In this document: positions 12,096 through 25,127 of the stretch, in pieces
Numbering within the stretch: position 1 is the first letter of the stretch
How the letters are laid out: each line of letters opens with the position of its first letter
NCBI GenBank assembly: GCA_018806985.1
Contig: JADANN010000303.1
Span: 1-64,000, forward strand
Source: Angiostrongylus vasorum
Taxonomy: Eukaryota > Nematoda > Chromadorea > Rhabditida > Metastrongylidae
DNA: 64,000 nt
Direction: 5' to 3'
The notes under the pieces: model-generated
Databases searched by the model: none
What the model was told of the DNA's origin: nothing
What the model saw: only the letters and a program-made list of their open reading frames with translations
Translations under genes and position numbers: made by a program

Positions 12096-12896
12096 AAAAA
12101 TACAACCGTCATCCATAGAAGTGGTGATGTTCCTGTGTGGCCTCAATTCCCTGCGTTTGAATTATCTCATCTTTTCTCAAGAAATTCTGGAAGCCGGTCG
12201 AGAGTGTTTTTCGTAAAATAGCAAGATAGTCGCCCCTATTGCGCTCACATTTCTGGATCACAAACACCTAGTAACCCCCTGAATCGGAGAAAAGCTTACT
12301 GTTCTGCGCCTAGGACTCTTTCTTTGTCACGTGTTCCACCTGTGATTAGTCGGCCAACTGGACGAAATGCTGGATTTCCAACGCTTTATGTATATATGGA
12401 ATCCAACCTAGCTGCAGTAATCATTAATCTAGTGCACAAGTGCGCATAGTGATGGTCTGGAATTACTCTGACACGTATCCCTCTACTAAGCAGAAGAGAA
12501 TCTTGCGAAATCAGGAACGTGCCACTCAAACGGAAAATGTACCTTGGCCCACATAGTTCTTCGTGAATATGAGCCGTCCAAGTACACAGGCAGTTGTTTT
12601 TTTTCCTCGAATTGTGTAAAGGTTTGGTCCTTCATATAGGAAAGACGTTGTAGGATACGAACAACATCAGAGAGCTTTGCTATGATAGTTCGAAAGGTAA
12701 TTGGTACTGGAATTTACATAAAAATAGGGTACGGAAGTGGAACATGTGCTGTCTAACAGCCTTACCATTGCTGAAAAAGAAAACGACGCATTTATAATCC
12801 AGTGGTGAAGTTAATAGAAAGCCGATTCTGAGAAATGTCACAAATAGGGTCTACCCGATGTTAAGCACAGTAGCTCCAAGAATACATTCAGAACCA

Positions 12897-13280
12897 CTTA
12901 CAAGGATACTTGGGCGGCCCGCCTTCGCTGGTTCTGTGGGCCCCAGCATAACCTCCATTTTTTCGGAGTTTTTCTGGCTTAGTGATTGTGGTTCCCTGGA
13001 GCCCAGAGATCAGCCAGGCCAAAGTCTGCCCCAAGTCGTCACCACCACGGGCAGTGGCAGTCCTTGTGGATTAGAGGGAGATTTACCACCATGCGACTTT
13101 TACACAAGGACGGTGGTGGATCCTTGTATTGGTTTACTCTTAGCTAGGCTTCCTGATGGAAACGCCGGACTCCTTCTAAGCTCGGTAGACCCTGGTGGGA
13201 GGATAAATCCCCCCACTGTACATCGCATTCTGACACCCAGGAACATCTCCTAGCCACGATCATGGGGTAAAGCGTTGGCA
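12897..13280 (-). mobile_element. SINE A copy (minus)
   Basis: Full-length type, ending at GGCGGGCCGCCCAAGTATCC on the minus strand. Its head abuts the donor end of the candidate exon at 13309-13792. Confidence 0.8.
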
Positions 13281-13308
13281 GGACAGCAGCGAATAACGAC
13301 TCTGATAC

Positions 13309-13792
13309 CATAAAAGAGTTGTTCCTTAGAACGCACGGTTGTAGAGGTATTGACATCCTTCGCCCAGTACGCCACATTATCAAGCTCTGGACGACCAGAG
13401 TCGTTGTTCGTATGAGTTAGTTTCTTCTCATTCACACAAACCTCATTCATGGTAACTACAATCTCTGAAGCTCTACTAACAATCCTGTACATTCGAGACG
13501 TCGTGTAGTTAACAGATGATGTCGAAATAGAAGACACTATAGTAAGATGAGGACTTTGTTCCAGCGACGTTGTTCTTTTCATCTGCTTGCTTGAAATGCG
13601 AGAACGAAATAGCAAACCATCGTAAATCTGATTCAGATTATTAGCTGGATCTTTGTAATATGTTACTATCAGGACATCGATAAAAGCAGGCTTATCCACC
13701 ACCTTGACAATAGTGTTGGGACGCCGCGCGCTAATACGATCTTCGACATAATGATGTTCTCCACTGTGCCGTTCATATTTGCGGCTACTTCG
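13309..13792 (-). CDS. Long candidate exon of an unidentified gene
   Basis: About 161 codons are open, which is long for this AT-rich window. The frame runs from after an AAG acceptor-like site near 13793 to a TATG/GTATCA donor at 13309. It reads SGEHHYVEDRISARRPN, IVKVVDKPAFIDVLIVTYY, IYDGLLFRSRISS, then a Ser/Thr/Asn-rich stretch with TMNEVCVNEKKL and ends KEQLFYG. The composition looks protein-like and partly polar, like a cytoplasmic or extracellular tail. I recognise no domain. A SINE A copy begins within about 30 bases beyond the donor. Confidence 0.45.
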
Positions 13793-14468
13793 CTTCCTTT
13801 AGACGTCTTTCAAGAATATTTAGTTGAGATTAAACAGCCAAAAAACCCACATATGATAACAAAATGGTGTTCCAAAACAAAATAATCGGCATAAAGAGCT
13901 CATTTGAATTCTATCAGAAGCATTTTAAGAAAGACATTCAATTCACGTTTATATAAACGGTTAGAGTTAAGACTATTCAAATAGATATTCATAAGTGCGA
14001 CAAAGTAGACGTCCAGATGAACGACAGCCTCCTGACATCTTCTCAGCTTGTGCTCATAAAGACCGGTAAATTGTTCAGTTCTTATCGTGCAGAGTGCTGA
14101 AATCGCTTCAGTAAATGTCAAAACAAACAATAAATCATACCACTACATCATAAATTGAATGTAATCTCGATGTCACTTCACACTTACACTGAGTATAACA
14201 TTTGCCTGAACACAACGAAAATGAGTTCGTACAACCGCTCCCGTACCAGGACATTTAAAACAGCTCTACTTGAGAAAATGGCATTTGATAAAAAATGATA
14301 ACAACTACCGATAGCACCGTTTCATTATTCTGCTTTTGCAATATCAAATCTGTTACTTCGCGAAAGTCTATCTCCGACTTTGGCTCAGAAATTTACACAG
14401 TGCCATATAATTTGTGAAAATGAACTAAATAACAATTAAATCATCTTAAATGCACCTGTTCATTATCA

Positions 14469-14700
14469 TTAATAGGTCATCGTCCTCGCTTTAGTGCCTC
14501 CATTGAAACCAAAGCCCACCGTATTGTTACTATGCGCATTTGCTACAATCCAAATCCTAGTTTGTCCCGCACGATCTTTTAACGTGTTAACGATCGCATA
14601 ATTATTATCTGATTGATACTTGGAAGAAACAGAGTAGTGAAAGGGTGGACCAAAATTTGCTTTAGCTCTAGCACTAGAACGGTTGTTTCCGTAAGAGTGA
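14469..14700 (-). CDS. Candidate exon upstream of the 13.3 kb exon
   Basis: The minus frame reads SYGNNRSSARAKANFGPPF, HYSVSSKYQSDNNYAIVN, DRAGQTRIWIVANAHSNN, FGFNGG, then TAA. A GTGGGC donor inside the frame would remove the last part and allow splicing onward. A second frame is also open over the 5' half, so the exon start is uncertain. A further open stretch lies at 13900-14120. All three may belong to one minus-strand gene; I cannot name it. Confidence 0.35.
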
Positions 14701-14819
14701 TATCACACCCAGGATTGTTTGATGAAATGCTTTCTACTTATTACAATTAGCATAGAAAGAACTGCAAATGTTCGTGTTCTACTTCAAGTTAGGGGAAGTG
14801 GTCCATAATGAAAATCCTA

Positions 14820-15494
14820 CAAAGTCGCTGTTGAAGACTTCAATTCTCGACAAAGTAGCAGATGGACAAGGGAGTCAATTTAGGACACGACTCAAACAGA
14901 GATGACCACATCCTCACAAATAGTAAATGGTTCCGCTTTGAAACCTCTTTGGTGCTCTCATTCCTTTGTGGATCTGATCACTGCCTTCTCAATGCATAGA
15001 TTCGATCGAACAATAAGCTGGAAAAAGAGGGCTCGTCACCATCCAAGAAAAACAAAACAATTCGTATATGACGAGGATATTCTTGCCAAAATCCTTCCCC
15101 AATATGAATAACAAATAAAGCAAGAGCCGTCCAAATGCTATAACCTGCTTGGCGAAGGACTTAAAACTTGTGCCAAACTCAAGTCTGTTTCTCAAACAAA
15201 TTGTTCAGACCAAATCTCCATTACCACAAACGAGTTACTCGAAAAAAAGGAACATACTAATGTTTCGACCTTCTGCAAGACACATAACATCGGAGAAAAG
15301 AAATGCCAGTTTCAGAAGATCTTTGCAAAAGGATATATCGGCATAAAGAGAAAAAAACTAATGTAAGCAGCTCGAAAACGATCCAGTCTAAAAAAAGTTT
15401 GGTAGGGATTTGTGCCACCGCATTTTTTCCGCTATGCGTCCAGACGCACAAAGATGGGAATATCACTTCATTCTGCCATGATATGGAATTGACC
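14820..15494 (+). mobile_element. RTE fragment, endonuclease-to-RT linker
   Basis: Plus-strand frames give RFDRTISWKKRARHHPRK, VYDEDILAKILPQYE, then LQKDI, a KKL.QAARKRSSLKK block and a degraded sequence up to MIWN. This is the linker between endonuclease and reverse transcriptase in RTE proteins. Frameshifts and stops are present. It ends exactly where the tail of the opposite-strand RTE begins. Confidence 0.65.
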
Positions 15495-18330
15495 ACCTAT
15501 CACCTGTCACCTGTCGTCCCGTTGATCGCCCAGTGACTCAAGCCCGCGTCAGTAAATCTTCCATAACTCCTTGTCACGTGTAAAAGCAGTCCAGTTGGCT
15601 CTGCTCGCTCTAGAGACACAGATCACCACACGTTTTTTCTAAACGCTTTGTCGAGAAGTCTCACCATCGTGTCGATGGTCTTCCTGGAGCACATTTGACA
15701 TACCGAAGAATCCAGTCACCTACGCCTCTTGTCCATCGGTTGTCGTTCATACACATTGCGTGTCCGGCCCACCTTATCATCGACAGATTCGCACATGGAA
15801 TGGCATGTTTGGCTTTTGATCGTTGACGCAGATTGGAGCTTCTAATCCCTTCCTTACTTGTGCGAAAAAGAGATACTCTTAGCATGGTCCATTCGACTGG
15901 ACGTTCAATAACGGTGAGTAATCTTTCATCCTGCTTACGCAGCGACCATGTTTCTGACGCATACGTTAGGGCAGGAAGTACCGTTGAGTCGAAAAGTGGG
16001 CACGGAGTCCGGTGTTCTTTCTTTCCTTCGCTGCATCCTCGATGCTCTTGAAAGCTTCCCAAGCCGCTCTTTTCCTTCTGCTGCTCTGAGGCCAAGTCGT
16101 TCAACATGTTGATTTCCCAACCTAGATATAACTGGAGCATTCGGAGGTATTCGTTCCGTTGGGCGTGAATGGGGATACATAACCAATCTGTTCCTTACGA
16201 ACACCGTTTTTTGAGAGATTTGGTCGAAGATCAATTTTTCCACAGGCACTATCAAAGTCGGCAAGTATTCGTTCCGCTTGGCTAATGTCTGCTGTAATAG
16301 GAGCGATAAGTGCAGCCAAGCGAAGATGGTGTAATTGTCGACCATCGATTTTCACTTGCATGTTGTCCAATTCCGATGTTTGCATGACACTCTCGAGGGG
16401 GGCGGTAAATAATTTTATGAGGTGGTATCTCCTTGCTTAACTACTCTTTTGGCGTCTACATTAATATCGTTCTGGAATGGTGATATAACGATTGTGAAAA
16501 AAGACTCCCTGACTGTCCAGCGCTACCATGACTGCTTCTATCACAACCGAATCTAAAGCCTTTGAATCGATGAAGGCGAGACAAAGCGGTCTTTTGCACT
16601 CTCGCAATACTTCAATGAGTTATGTTATCGTGTGGATGCGCTCTGCTGTAATGAATCATTTTCGAAACCCTCCTTGCTCACATGGCTGTCCTTCGTCCAA
16701 TGTTCTGTTAGTTCTGTTTAGAATGACTCGAGTGAAAAGTTTGTAGACGACAGACAGCAAGCAGATTGGCCGATAGTTGCCGATATCATGGAAGTCTCCG
16801 ATCTTGAATAATAGCGCGGTCTTTTTTGGTTTTTTCACTGAGTAGGGACATCTCATTGAGATAGGTAACATGTGATTAGCCAAACCAGTGTGTTTATGAG
16901 TAATGGCGAAAGGTTCTTCACTGACGGTACAGCATGTCGGGTTTCGGAAGGGAAAGTCGGTGGTTTGATGTATCCATCCTCTTTTATTTCATATATGAGC
17001 GCAGAGGGACTTAACTATTCAGCAGATCTGAGTATTAAGCGTGAACAATTTTTTTCCATTGCCCTTCTGGACGTGGTAACTGTTCCGTGTGGGCTTCGGA
17101 GTGCAATCATTTTGGTTTTGTAATTGGCGATGCTTCGGTGGGCTTTGCAAATGCATTTCGCAGCCTCTGCAGCTTCGATCATAACTGCTGCTCTTCTCTC
17201 TTTAATATCTTCTTTTATCGCCTGTCTGTACTGTATATGTTTGTTTTACAAGTTCGACGTGAGTTGGGGGTTGCCTGCAGCTCGTGCAATTCTATGCTAA
17301 TGTATCAGCTCGAGCGTTTCTGCAGACAGACGCTCCTTGGTGACTTACGAACTCTCAGCCTTTACAGCGCTAATGTGAAAATATTAAATGACCCGATTGT
17401 ATTTCTCGTCGATGTTATCCAGAACGACATGTTCCCAACTGCCGACTAATGAATTGAATAAATCCCAGTCTATGGTGGTTTTCAGAGGTCGTTTTTTAGA
17501 TTTTGTGACTTTTTATCTTTTCGGCGAGAAATGAAGCCCTGTCCAAAGGAGGTGATATTCTGGTCCCGTGTAGAATTTCAGGAGAACAACCATATCGGTT
17601 AGGCAAAACCTTCTATTTACTATGATGTGATCTTTTTTCGTTATGGTACTCTCCATTGGGAGACTCCCACGTTCAGCGCTGAGGATGGGACACTTCTGGA
17701 ATTGCAAGTTACCACGGATGGCCTTGGTCGCCATGATAAACTCAGGTAGCCGCTCACCTTGTTCTCTCCACTGTAATCCATGGGTCCCAATGTGACGTTC
17801 TTCAGACGTTCTTCTTGGTACAATATTGGCTTTAAAATCTCCAATGATAACCTTGAAGGATGTGTGGTCTTCTCTGTAGAACTTCTCTTAGTCCATATAG
17901 AACGCTTCGACTTCTTCTTCGTCACAGTTTGATGTCGGCGCGTAAACGATGAAGGTTGTCATAGACGGTATTGATCCACATCTTTTTAATCGCAAACGTC
18001 TGATTCGGGTTCTTAGTTGTTTGAATGAACTAATGTTCATGGACAAACTCGTGTTGACGAGAACGCCGACGCCATCGACTCGTCTACTGTCGCATGTTCC
18101 GAGGAACAGTTCTTTTCCGGTGTCAGAGACGGCGTTGAATAGGTGGTGTCGTCTCGTCTCTGCCAATCTGATGACGTTGTACCTTATCCCTTTTTGTTTG
18201 CATGATCAATTCTTCTGTCGAGGACTCAGATGCAAACGTTCGTTCATTGTAGGTACAGATTGTCACCTTATTCCTTTGTGATTTATTCAGCTTAAAATGT
18301 AAAACGAAGCAAAAGGGAATTTCAATCACT
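15495..18330 (-). mobile_element. RTE-type non-LTR retrotransposon, nearly full length, broken
   Basis: The minus strand carries an AP-endonuclease start (VTICTYNERTF), then [39 protein letters not shown] and NRRFCLTDMVV. The reverse transcriptase follows (GNYRPICLLSVVYKLF, CEQGGFRK) and then the C-terminal AYASETWSLRK and MIRWAGHAM blocks. These are the endonuclease and polymerase parts of RTE elements, which copy themselves by target-primed reverse transcription. Frames shift several times and the FADD region is degraded, so the copy is dead. The 3' end near 15495-15530 has a GGTGACAGGTGATAGG-like tail, unlike the tail of the 58.6 kb copy, so it is another subfamily. Confidence 0.85.
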
Positions 18331-18339
18331 AATGTATTA

Positions 18340-18560
18340 ATCTCAAAGTTTAATAACGAGTACCGGACAGTTGATTGGTTATGAAACCCGGTATTGTTAG
18401 CGTAAGCTTAACCACCACCGTTAAGCGCACATGACGTAGCCGAAATAGAAAAAAGTTTTTTCGAGATTTCTAGGACCAACCCCTATTGGTCGCCGGCCAT
18501 ATAAACCCTATATATCAATTCTCGGTAGCAAGAGGCAAACATTGATCGCTGTTACAAAAT
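18340..18560 (+). promoter_or_regulatory. Possible promoter: CCAAT palindrome and TATA box
   Basis: GACCAACCCCTATTGGTC is an exact inverted repeat holding CCAAT boxes in both directions. GCCATATAAACCCTATATAT follows about 8 bases on, and a start site would fall near 18525. No gene is seen to the right. On the left the RTE endonuclease begins on the other strand, so this could also be RTE 5' sequence. Confidence 0.3.
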
Positions 18561-18939
18561 CCATATAATTGTAAACTTAGTCAACTTAGGAAAGCATTCT
18601 TATTGGAAACTCAGTTGTGCTAGCTCAAACAAAGTATATGGCTACGATATGCAACTCACTTCATCATCTCACGGACGGCAGTTATGATTGACATGCACCT
18701 TCACTTTAATGGATCTGTTATCCGACTGAGAGACTCACTGCAAAGAATCATGAGACAGCCCATCGATTATTTCTTCGTAGTCGACGGACGAAGGCCACGC
18801 CGAGCGTCATATGTGAGGTGGTCGACCTCCATAAGTAGTACCACTGAAATTTTCTAGTAGTAACATTGTTAACATTCAATTCAAAAGGGCGATCACTACA
18901 CTCTTATTTCCTTATTAAAAATTCGCAGTTAACAGTGTG

Positions 18940-19045
18940 AATGCATGAATACGAGGAGCACTGCTGGCTTTGTGAACCTGAGAATTGGGATCGAACGTAT
19001 GTGTGATAGCATCTCTAGCCGATGCGCTACCCCCCACCCCTAGAA
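18940..19045 (-). mobile_element. tRNA-like SINE head or tRNA pseudogene
   Basis: The minus strand has GGTAGCGCATCGGCTAGAGA (A box) and TACGTTCGATCCCAATTC (B box), spaced as in a tRNA, but no cloverleaf acceptor stem is visible. I read it as a SINE head. Confidence 0.5.
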
Positions 19046-19099
19046 TGCACTTCTTGCACAAAAAAAGAAGTCCACAACAATATTCTAACGCATACGAAT

Positions 19100-21026
19100 T
19101 ATTAATACAAACGACCCCAAAATACAGAAAAACTGCTTCCGCAGAGTTGATATGACAACTTTTTCTCCAGACAACGACGTTCAACATCAATAAAATAGAG
19201 TTCTCTGAAAGATAGCTGTAGTTACAAGAACGAGATAGCGGGATTTTGAGAATCTGTGATCATGGAAAGAAATAACTCGAAATTCTTAACCTTAACTCGG
19301 GAAATATCGCGTTTCTGAAAAAATATGACACTCTTACTGATGACGTTTAGAAGGAAACAGGCGCTGCTGTTTTAGAGTTAAACATAGACGCAGCTCGCTA
19401 ACAGACCAATTAACAGACGTAAAATGCAGTAAATTCTACTTCTTCAGCACCGAACGATCCCTAAAAGATACGGCGAAGATCGTTTGTTCTCAGCCACCCG
19501 ACAAAACCACTAAACACGAAACTCCTATTGCATTAAATGGGTTAAGACTTGAAAACAAACCTGTTCCAGACGACAGGTGAACTCATCCAATCTCTTGGTA
19601 CGATGTCAATCCAGCCAAATCGACATAGTTTAATCATGTTTTAAGAGATGATGCACTTCATGAAATCTATCGTCTCAACAGTATAAGAAACAACTACTCT
19701 AGACGACATCGACCGGATAGCAAAGAACAATTTATTACAACAGTCTCATTTATACCAAGAGTTAACATGGTAATGGACAATAAAATGCAAACAAGATTGA
19801 ACAAATGGCAATCTAAGAGGTAGCTACGCCAAAAACTCGCATGAAGACTGTTGTGAACAATAAGAAAAAAAGACGATGAGCATAAAAAGCCACGTCGACA
19901 CTGCAACATTTCATTCACTGTGAAGTTATTTGCTGAAGTGAACATATCAAAGCGCTCCTGCTTCATCGAATACTTCATGATGTTGACCATTCCTCAGCAA
20001 GGTGATCTTCACAGTACTCCAACGACACCCATTGCCGTCAACCTGGACATCGCCCTCGAATAGGATTGCTTATCACGAGACAAGCCAAGAACTACCAACT
20101 GATCTCATATCTTTTGCGACAGAGCAACAGCTAAAACAATGCAGGATATTCCAATTTTCAGGAAAGAAGAAGGAATTGAAAATGGAAAGATGCCACTTCT
20201 ACCTCATTACATGGTGGTTTCATATCGCCAAACTCGTGGAACATCTCAAATAATTCGTCACCGTATTCATGAATATCGCATTTTTGCTTGTTTTCTCCTC
20301 TTCCGTCATGGGTAACCTGGCACTCTCCCATTCTTGAACAGGCGCAAAACGTACCGATGTAAGTTCCTCATCGCAGACCATAATCTCAGTACACATTAGG
20401 AGGAAGTTCTCCGTGACGAAAACAGCCCTGCAACATGCTTTTTGGTCACTTTATAAAATAGCCTACGGAGAGTTTACAAAAAGAAGGCAATAAATTCAAA
20501 GAAATATTGTTTCTACGGACCTCAACATACGCTGGTGCAGAATTTCTAGAAAAGTGTAGGGATCTGCTCGCTAATCACCAACTGGACAAGTTTCTCCACC
20601 AGGCAAACGACCTATGACAAAATGCCTTCCGAAGAAGAGTACCATTTAAAAATAATAGGAGCACATTATGGGTAAAAAACTAGCTTGATAAATATACAAC
20701 CCACCATAAAAGGAGTGACTAGTGACTGCACGAGGTACTCCAAAAAGAACTTGCCTCTGTAGAGCGATTCCACATTTGCTGACTTATTCAGGTCGTCTCC
20801 GAAGATCGAAGTTGCAGTGGAAGCTTTCTTAAGAAGCAGTAAAAAGCAGCACCATGAATAAATTGCTCAAGGTACAATATTACACTTTAACTTCAATGCG
20901 GATGAATATTAGAACGCGGCACTACTTTTGCAGAAAAACAGCTGGAATTAGAAACACTTAGGTCACAAGAGAAGAAAAAATACCTGTGAGGAATTCTCGT
21001 TCTTCTCATTAGCAGCCGTTCCTCAC
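19100..21026. other. No gene firmly recognised
   Basis: A minus-strand frame at 20715-20850 (KASTATSIFGDD, VESLYRGKFFLEYLVQS) could be an exon or an old transposon. The rest shows no coding signal. Confidence 0.3.
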
Positions 21027-22707
21027 CTTTTCTCGCAATGTCCTCGATATCCTCGGGTCACCCTCGACGAATTCATCACCGTCATCGTCATCCTCACATT
21101 CTGAAATACCATCATCATTCTGGATGCCACTGTTTCAGTGAAACGCGTAGAGAAAACATCAACAAGAACAAAATGTGTGTTTAATGTCCTTCATGACGTT
21201 AAGGCCTATACTTGAATGCAAAAAAATTAGCGCACGTGTAATCAGGCCAATTTTGGAACGATGTAATAAAATCCTGCCTTTAGATAGTAGCTTCGCGCTT
21301 CCTTTTGCTCTCTCGCTCCTCGTCGGAGCCTTCTTTTTCGAAGCCGCGACGATGAATCGATAAAGAGCCTCCGTTTTCTTAATAAAAAGAAAAACACAAG
21401 CGACAAACAAGATGTGATTCGATGTACTAACGCAATCATCCTCTCAACCCACCCCACACTTCTTCCGCATGCAAAACTGTTTCTTTAGTCAATAGTTCGT
21501 CTGTTTCCTGCGCTTTGGGACTGTCACATTCACTCGTCTCACTTTTAGGCCATGTAAAGAAAAAGAAAAAGACCGGAGCAGTAAGCCCTCTTTATTGATA
21601 TTGAGTAGAAGGAAATAAGAGCATGGAAGCACACACCTCAGTTTTACCGCTGTCGTGCACCTTCAAAATCTTCTGCCATACCTTTTCTCAAAAACTACAC
21701 TCTGAAATCGAAATACAACATAAGAAACCATACAGAAATAACGTGGAAGTGGCAAACACCACAACAAATCCGAACCGGAAAATCCACACACTACTAACAA
21801 TTTATTTAAGTAAACAGCTCAAAAACACAGCATTACGAACAAATATGTCAAGCTATAATTGCTGGCATATTAAAAGCTTAAGACGTTGACTAATAGATTA
21901 CTTCTTTCTGGAAAAAGACAATCCGTCCAGTCGAGCACTTTCTTCAATTGATCGTTCCTCTCCACGACATCGTGTCTCCAACTCCATCTACGTCCGTGTG
22001 TTTCACAAGTATATCGCGTAGAAATCAGCCACATGCCCTGTCTTAAGCGTCTTCCGAACAGAGGTGTCGGTTTATAAAATCTCTCACTTGGCTTAGCAAG
22101 TCCCTGAATAGTGCACTATTCGTGCCAAAATCTCTAAATGAATGGTCAGAATAATGTGACAAGAACAGAATCAGTAGACAGCTTATGATGTTTAATCTGA
22201 CAAAAAGACAAGATTAAGAATATGACAATCCCACCTTATCCGCTTTCTGAAGTGGATTCACAACACGTCTAGAATTAGCCAACACAGACTTCTCTGCCGT
22301 AGCTTTGATAACCCTAAAAAGAGGGAAAATTGAAGCAGAAACATGTTTAGCAACATTCATTATAAGCACATCACGCGATACATGCCTACAACAAGACCAA
22401 ACTATAAAACTACGTCTAGTAAATTAAGCAGTTGAAAGCATCCCATCATGAATAAAGAATGAAGCAACACGGGCGACGGAGAGCCAACAAAAAAGTCCCG
22501 GGAATAAGAATGTGAAGCGGAAAAAACATTCCCGCCGAAACTCGTTTGAACGATCACAATTGTAGGAGGAGCACAATTCTGTCCACCGTATGTGCTGTTA
22601 AGAAGGATAACCGGCAGAACGTGTTCCAGACGTGCTAACGAAATCTGGATTTGCTCCTTGTGTTGACAAATACTGGTAAGCCGATGAACAACGAGATCAA
22701 TCGACAT
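21027..22707 (-). CDS. Unidentified acidic protein, 5' part, three exons
   Basis: The model uses ATG at 22707 with a short exon to 22640 (MSIDLVVHRL, HKEQIQI), then exon 22313-22235 (VIKATAEKSV, RRVVNPLQKADK) and exon 21119-21027 (NDDGISECEDDDDGDEFVEG, RISRTLREK). Phases agree (2, 0, 0). The last two exons have good donors and acceptors; the first uses a weak TC/GTTAGC donor. The acidic exon, rich in Asp and Glu, suggests a nuclear or ribosome-assembly type protein, but that is a guess from composition. The 3' end was not found. Confidence 0.45.
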
Positions 22708-23174
22708 GGCGTGGCTCGTCTAAGTACTGAACCAAATTTATGAAGGGAGGTAAACAAGTGAGTAATTTCAGCACAACTCCCAAGACAAATGGTAGCAACG
22801 GAACATGCTGCGAGTTGAACTAAACTAAAAACGTGAACAGTTGTACAAATAAGTGCTAGTTATGTGGTGCCTTCTGACAAGAAGTTTAAGCTTGTGTTGC
22901 CAAGTTGTTCCATGCAAACGTCGGCAACAATATATAATTGAAGAAGGAAGGGATTTTTTATGCTGTCATTTTATTTGTAGGAATTTTCATCCGTTGCAAG
23001 AGTCAGCGACAAATGTAAGCATCGGATATTTCGTTGGCATAGAACGAAACAAGAAAGTCCTATATACTGATGAAAACAGGCTGTGCATGAGAGAAGTGAG
23101 GAAGTTGAGCTGCAGCGAACAGTTATTCAGTGTCACAGGCATACAGCTGCGTGAGGAAGGAAAACGGAGAACGT

Positions 23175-23520
23175 TTCCTGCTTGCTCTACACATCCCACC
23201 TTTCTTTGTATCTACTGTGCGGATCCCACCACTTCTTGCATTCGAAGCCTTCCAGCTTTCAGCGTGTGGATTCAGCAGCTGGTTCAGGATTTTCTCCTTC
23301 CTCTTGGATTTCTCCCTGAAATGGTGATACAGCGGAGCCAGAGTGTTCCCAGTCAGACTGCAATGATTGAGTTTTCTCCGGAAAAGTCTAGCACCACGTT
23401 CCCGACCCCGCATGGTTGGCAGGCTTGAGGTTGGCGCGGGACCGAACTAGCACCGTGCTAGTGATGGTCGGCAAAGTGCGCTACCCGCCGCGTAACTAGA
23501 AATCTCGATGGTAAATCATC
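23175..23520 (-). mobile_element. SINE C copy (minus)
   Basis: On the minus strand: GCGGCGGGTAGCGCACTTTG head, GCTAGTTCGGTCCCGCG B box, GGGGTCGGGAACGTGGTGC body, and TGGGATCCGCACAGTAGATA end. The head is the best-preserved of this family here. Confidence 0.75.
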
Positions 23521-23529
23521 TAAAAGCTC

Positions 23530-25125
23530 AGCTGGCGCTAACAATACGCACTTAGACCTCCACCTTTAGTAATTTTCGAAGAACTCTAAGTCTACACTTA
23601 CACTTTCATTGTTCTGTGGAAATTCCATGTGATCTCATCTGTATCAACCTGCCGAATGTTGATGTATGAAGTCTTCGGTGGATCTACGTATCACATTCTG
23701 TAAAAAGTGATGGAAGATGATTCTAGGCCAAACGTCGTAAGAACTGCTTCGACAGCTGCTTCGAAATTGAACAGAGGCTTAAAGGTGTTGTGAAGATCAG
23801 AACAAGGGCAACCAGAACTTTCACAGAAATTTTCTTCTCGCACAACTTCCCGATAACAAGGTTCTGAAACGCATTTTGTTGGTCATCGAACGTGTGTGCC
23901 TGGTAAAATGGTAATCAGTGGAACTGTGAAGTTCCCCTGTAAAGTTCACTATAGCTTTCCGATCGATTAACTATGTTTTTGTCGAAATTGCAATTTCATG
24001 AGAAAAATAGGAAAACAGTACGGTGAAAAATGAGCAACTAGTGAGCAAATCACTTCACAGAGCACATTTGTGGCTGCTCTAATGGTACTTTGCATTCTTT
24101 TCTCAACATTTTTTCGATATTACCCTATTAATGAGTTGGTGAATTAAGATATGATTCTCAACATTCCCAACTCTCAATCTTGTCTGACTCCCTGCGCGGA
24201 ATGGCTACTAATTCAGCGGACTCACGGACGTCGTACAACTTGTCCGCCAACTGTTGTCAGCACATAATAAATTACACTAATTTTTTCGACAGCAGGCTAT
24301 TATTTATCGATAACTAAGAGTGATACAGAAGGATACAGCAATATAAGAAGCTTTGCTCTGTCGTCCCAAAGGTACGAAAGCCAGTACTCACCACATGTTA
24401 ATATACACCATCCCACAATTTTATTGCCGTCAGCACCTCGAAGTGCCTCGCAACTTATTTTGAGCCTATTTTGTTTCTTTTCCTATATCCCCATTCCGTT
24501 TGACAACCATAACTTTACAATACGATTTGAAATGAAATAGCAGTTACATATATAATTTAGAATCCATCTGCCTTATACAAAAGACGATCCTGGTTTACCG
24601 ACAACTTTCATTAATTTTTCAATAACTATAAGAGGTGAGAAGTTAAGGGCTCAGCATGCCCCTAGGAGGAGCTGTACTGGATTGCTAAATGTATGGCAAG
24701 GCACATGTTAAAACATTGAACAAAATTAGACGTCGATCGACTCCTCATCTAAAATGACAAAGAGTAAGCTGAAATTTGGAGAAATGCGGATTGTGGTGCA
24801 TTCTATCCAAAAATTCGAAGGGAACTACAGAATAACTACGTTTACGAACAGACTAGAAATCGAAAACCGCCTATCAGAAGTCCACTGGTCCCGGATATCC
24901 AGATAGTTGTCAAATCGAAACGAATAAGCATTGATTACACTGATCTAGCCTCCAGCATTACTATGATACATATTCTTAATAAAATAACCATTCGTGCCTA
25001 GCCCGCCATAACTTCCTGATGTTCATTTACATGTCTAGGTAGGAATTTCATGGTCGTTTTGAGATTCTATTTCTTGATAATCAACAAGAAGAATCATGTC
25101 AAACCGGTGACACACCAGTTCACTA
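23530..25125. other. AT-rich intergenic DNA
   Basis: No frame, exon pair or known repeat family could be supported here. Confidence 0.5.
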
Positions 25126-25127
25126 GA

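Noticed and set aside
12858..13253. Open frame of about 131 codons (and similar ones at 9579, 34193, 49792, 52522 and elsewhere) with a LESRGQPGQSLPQV-like peptide
   Set aside because: The same peptide recurs in every SINE A copy, often truncated. It is a translation of the SINE, not a protein family.
17087..17449. Plus-strand frame of 120 codons
   Set aside because: Antisense shadow of the RTE reverse transcriptase on the minus strand.
22853..23428. Plus-strand frame of 191 codons
   Set aside because: Its second half is the antisense of a SINE C copy and the first half shows no recognisable domain. It is the longest frame on the plus strand, but I do not accept it without transcript support.
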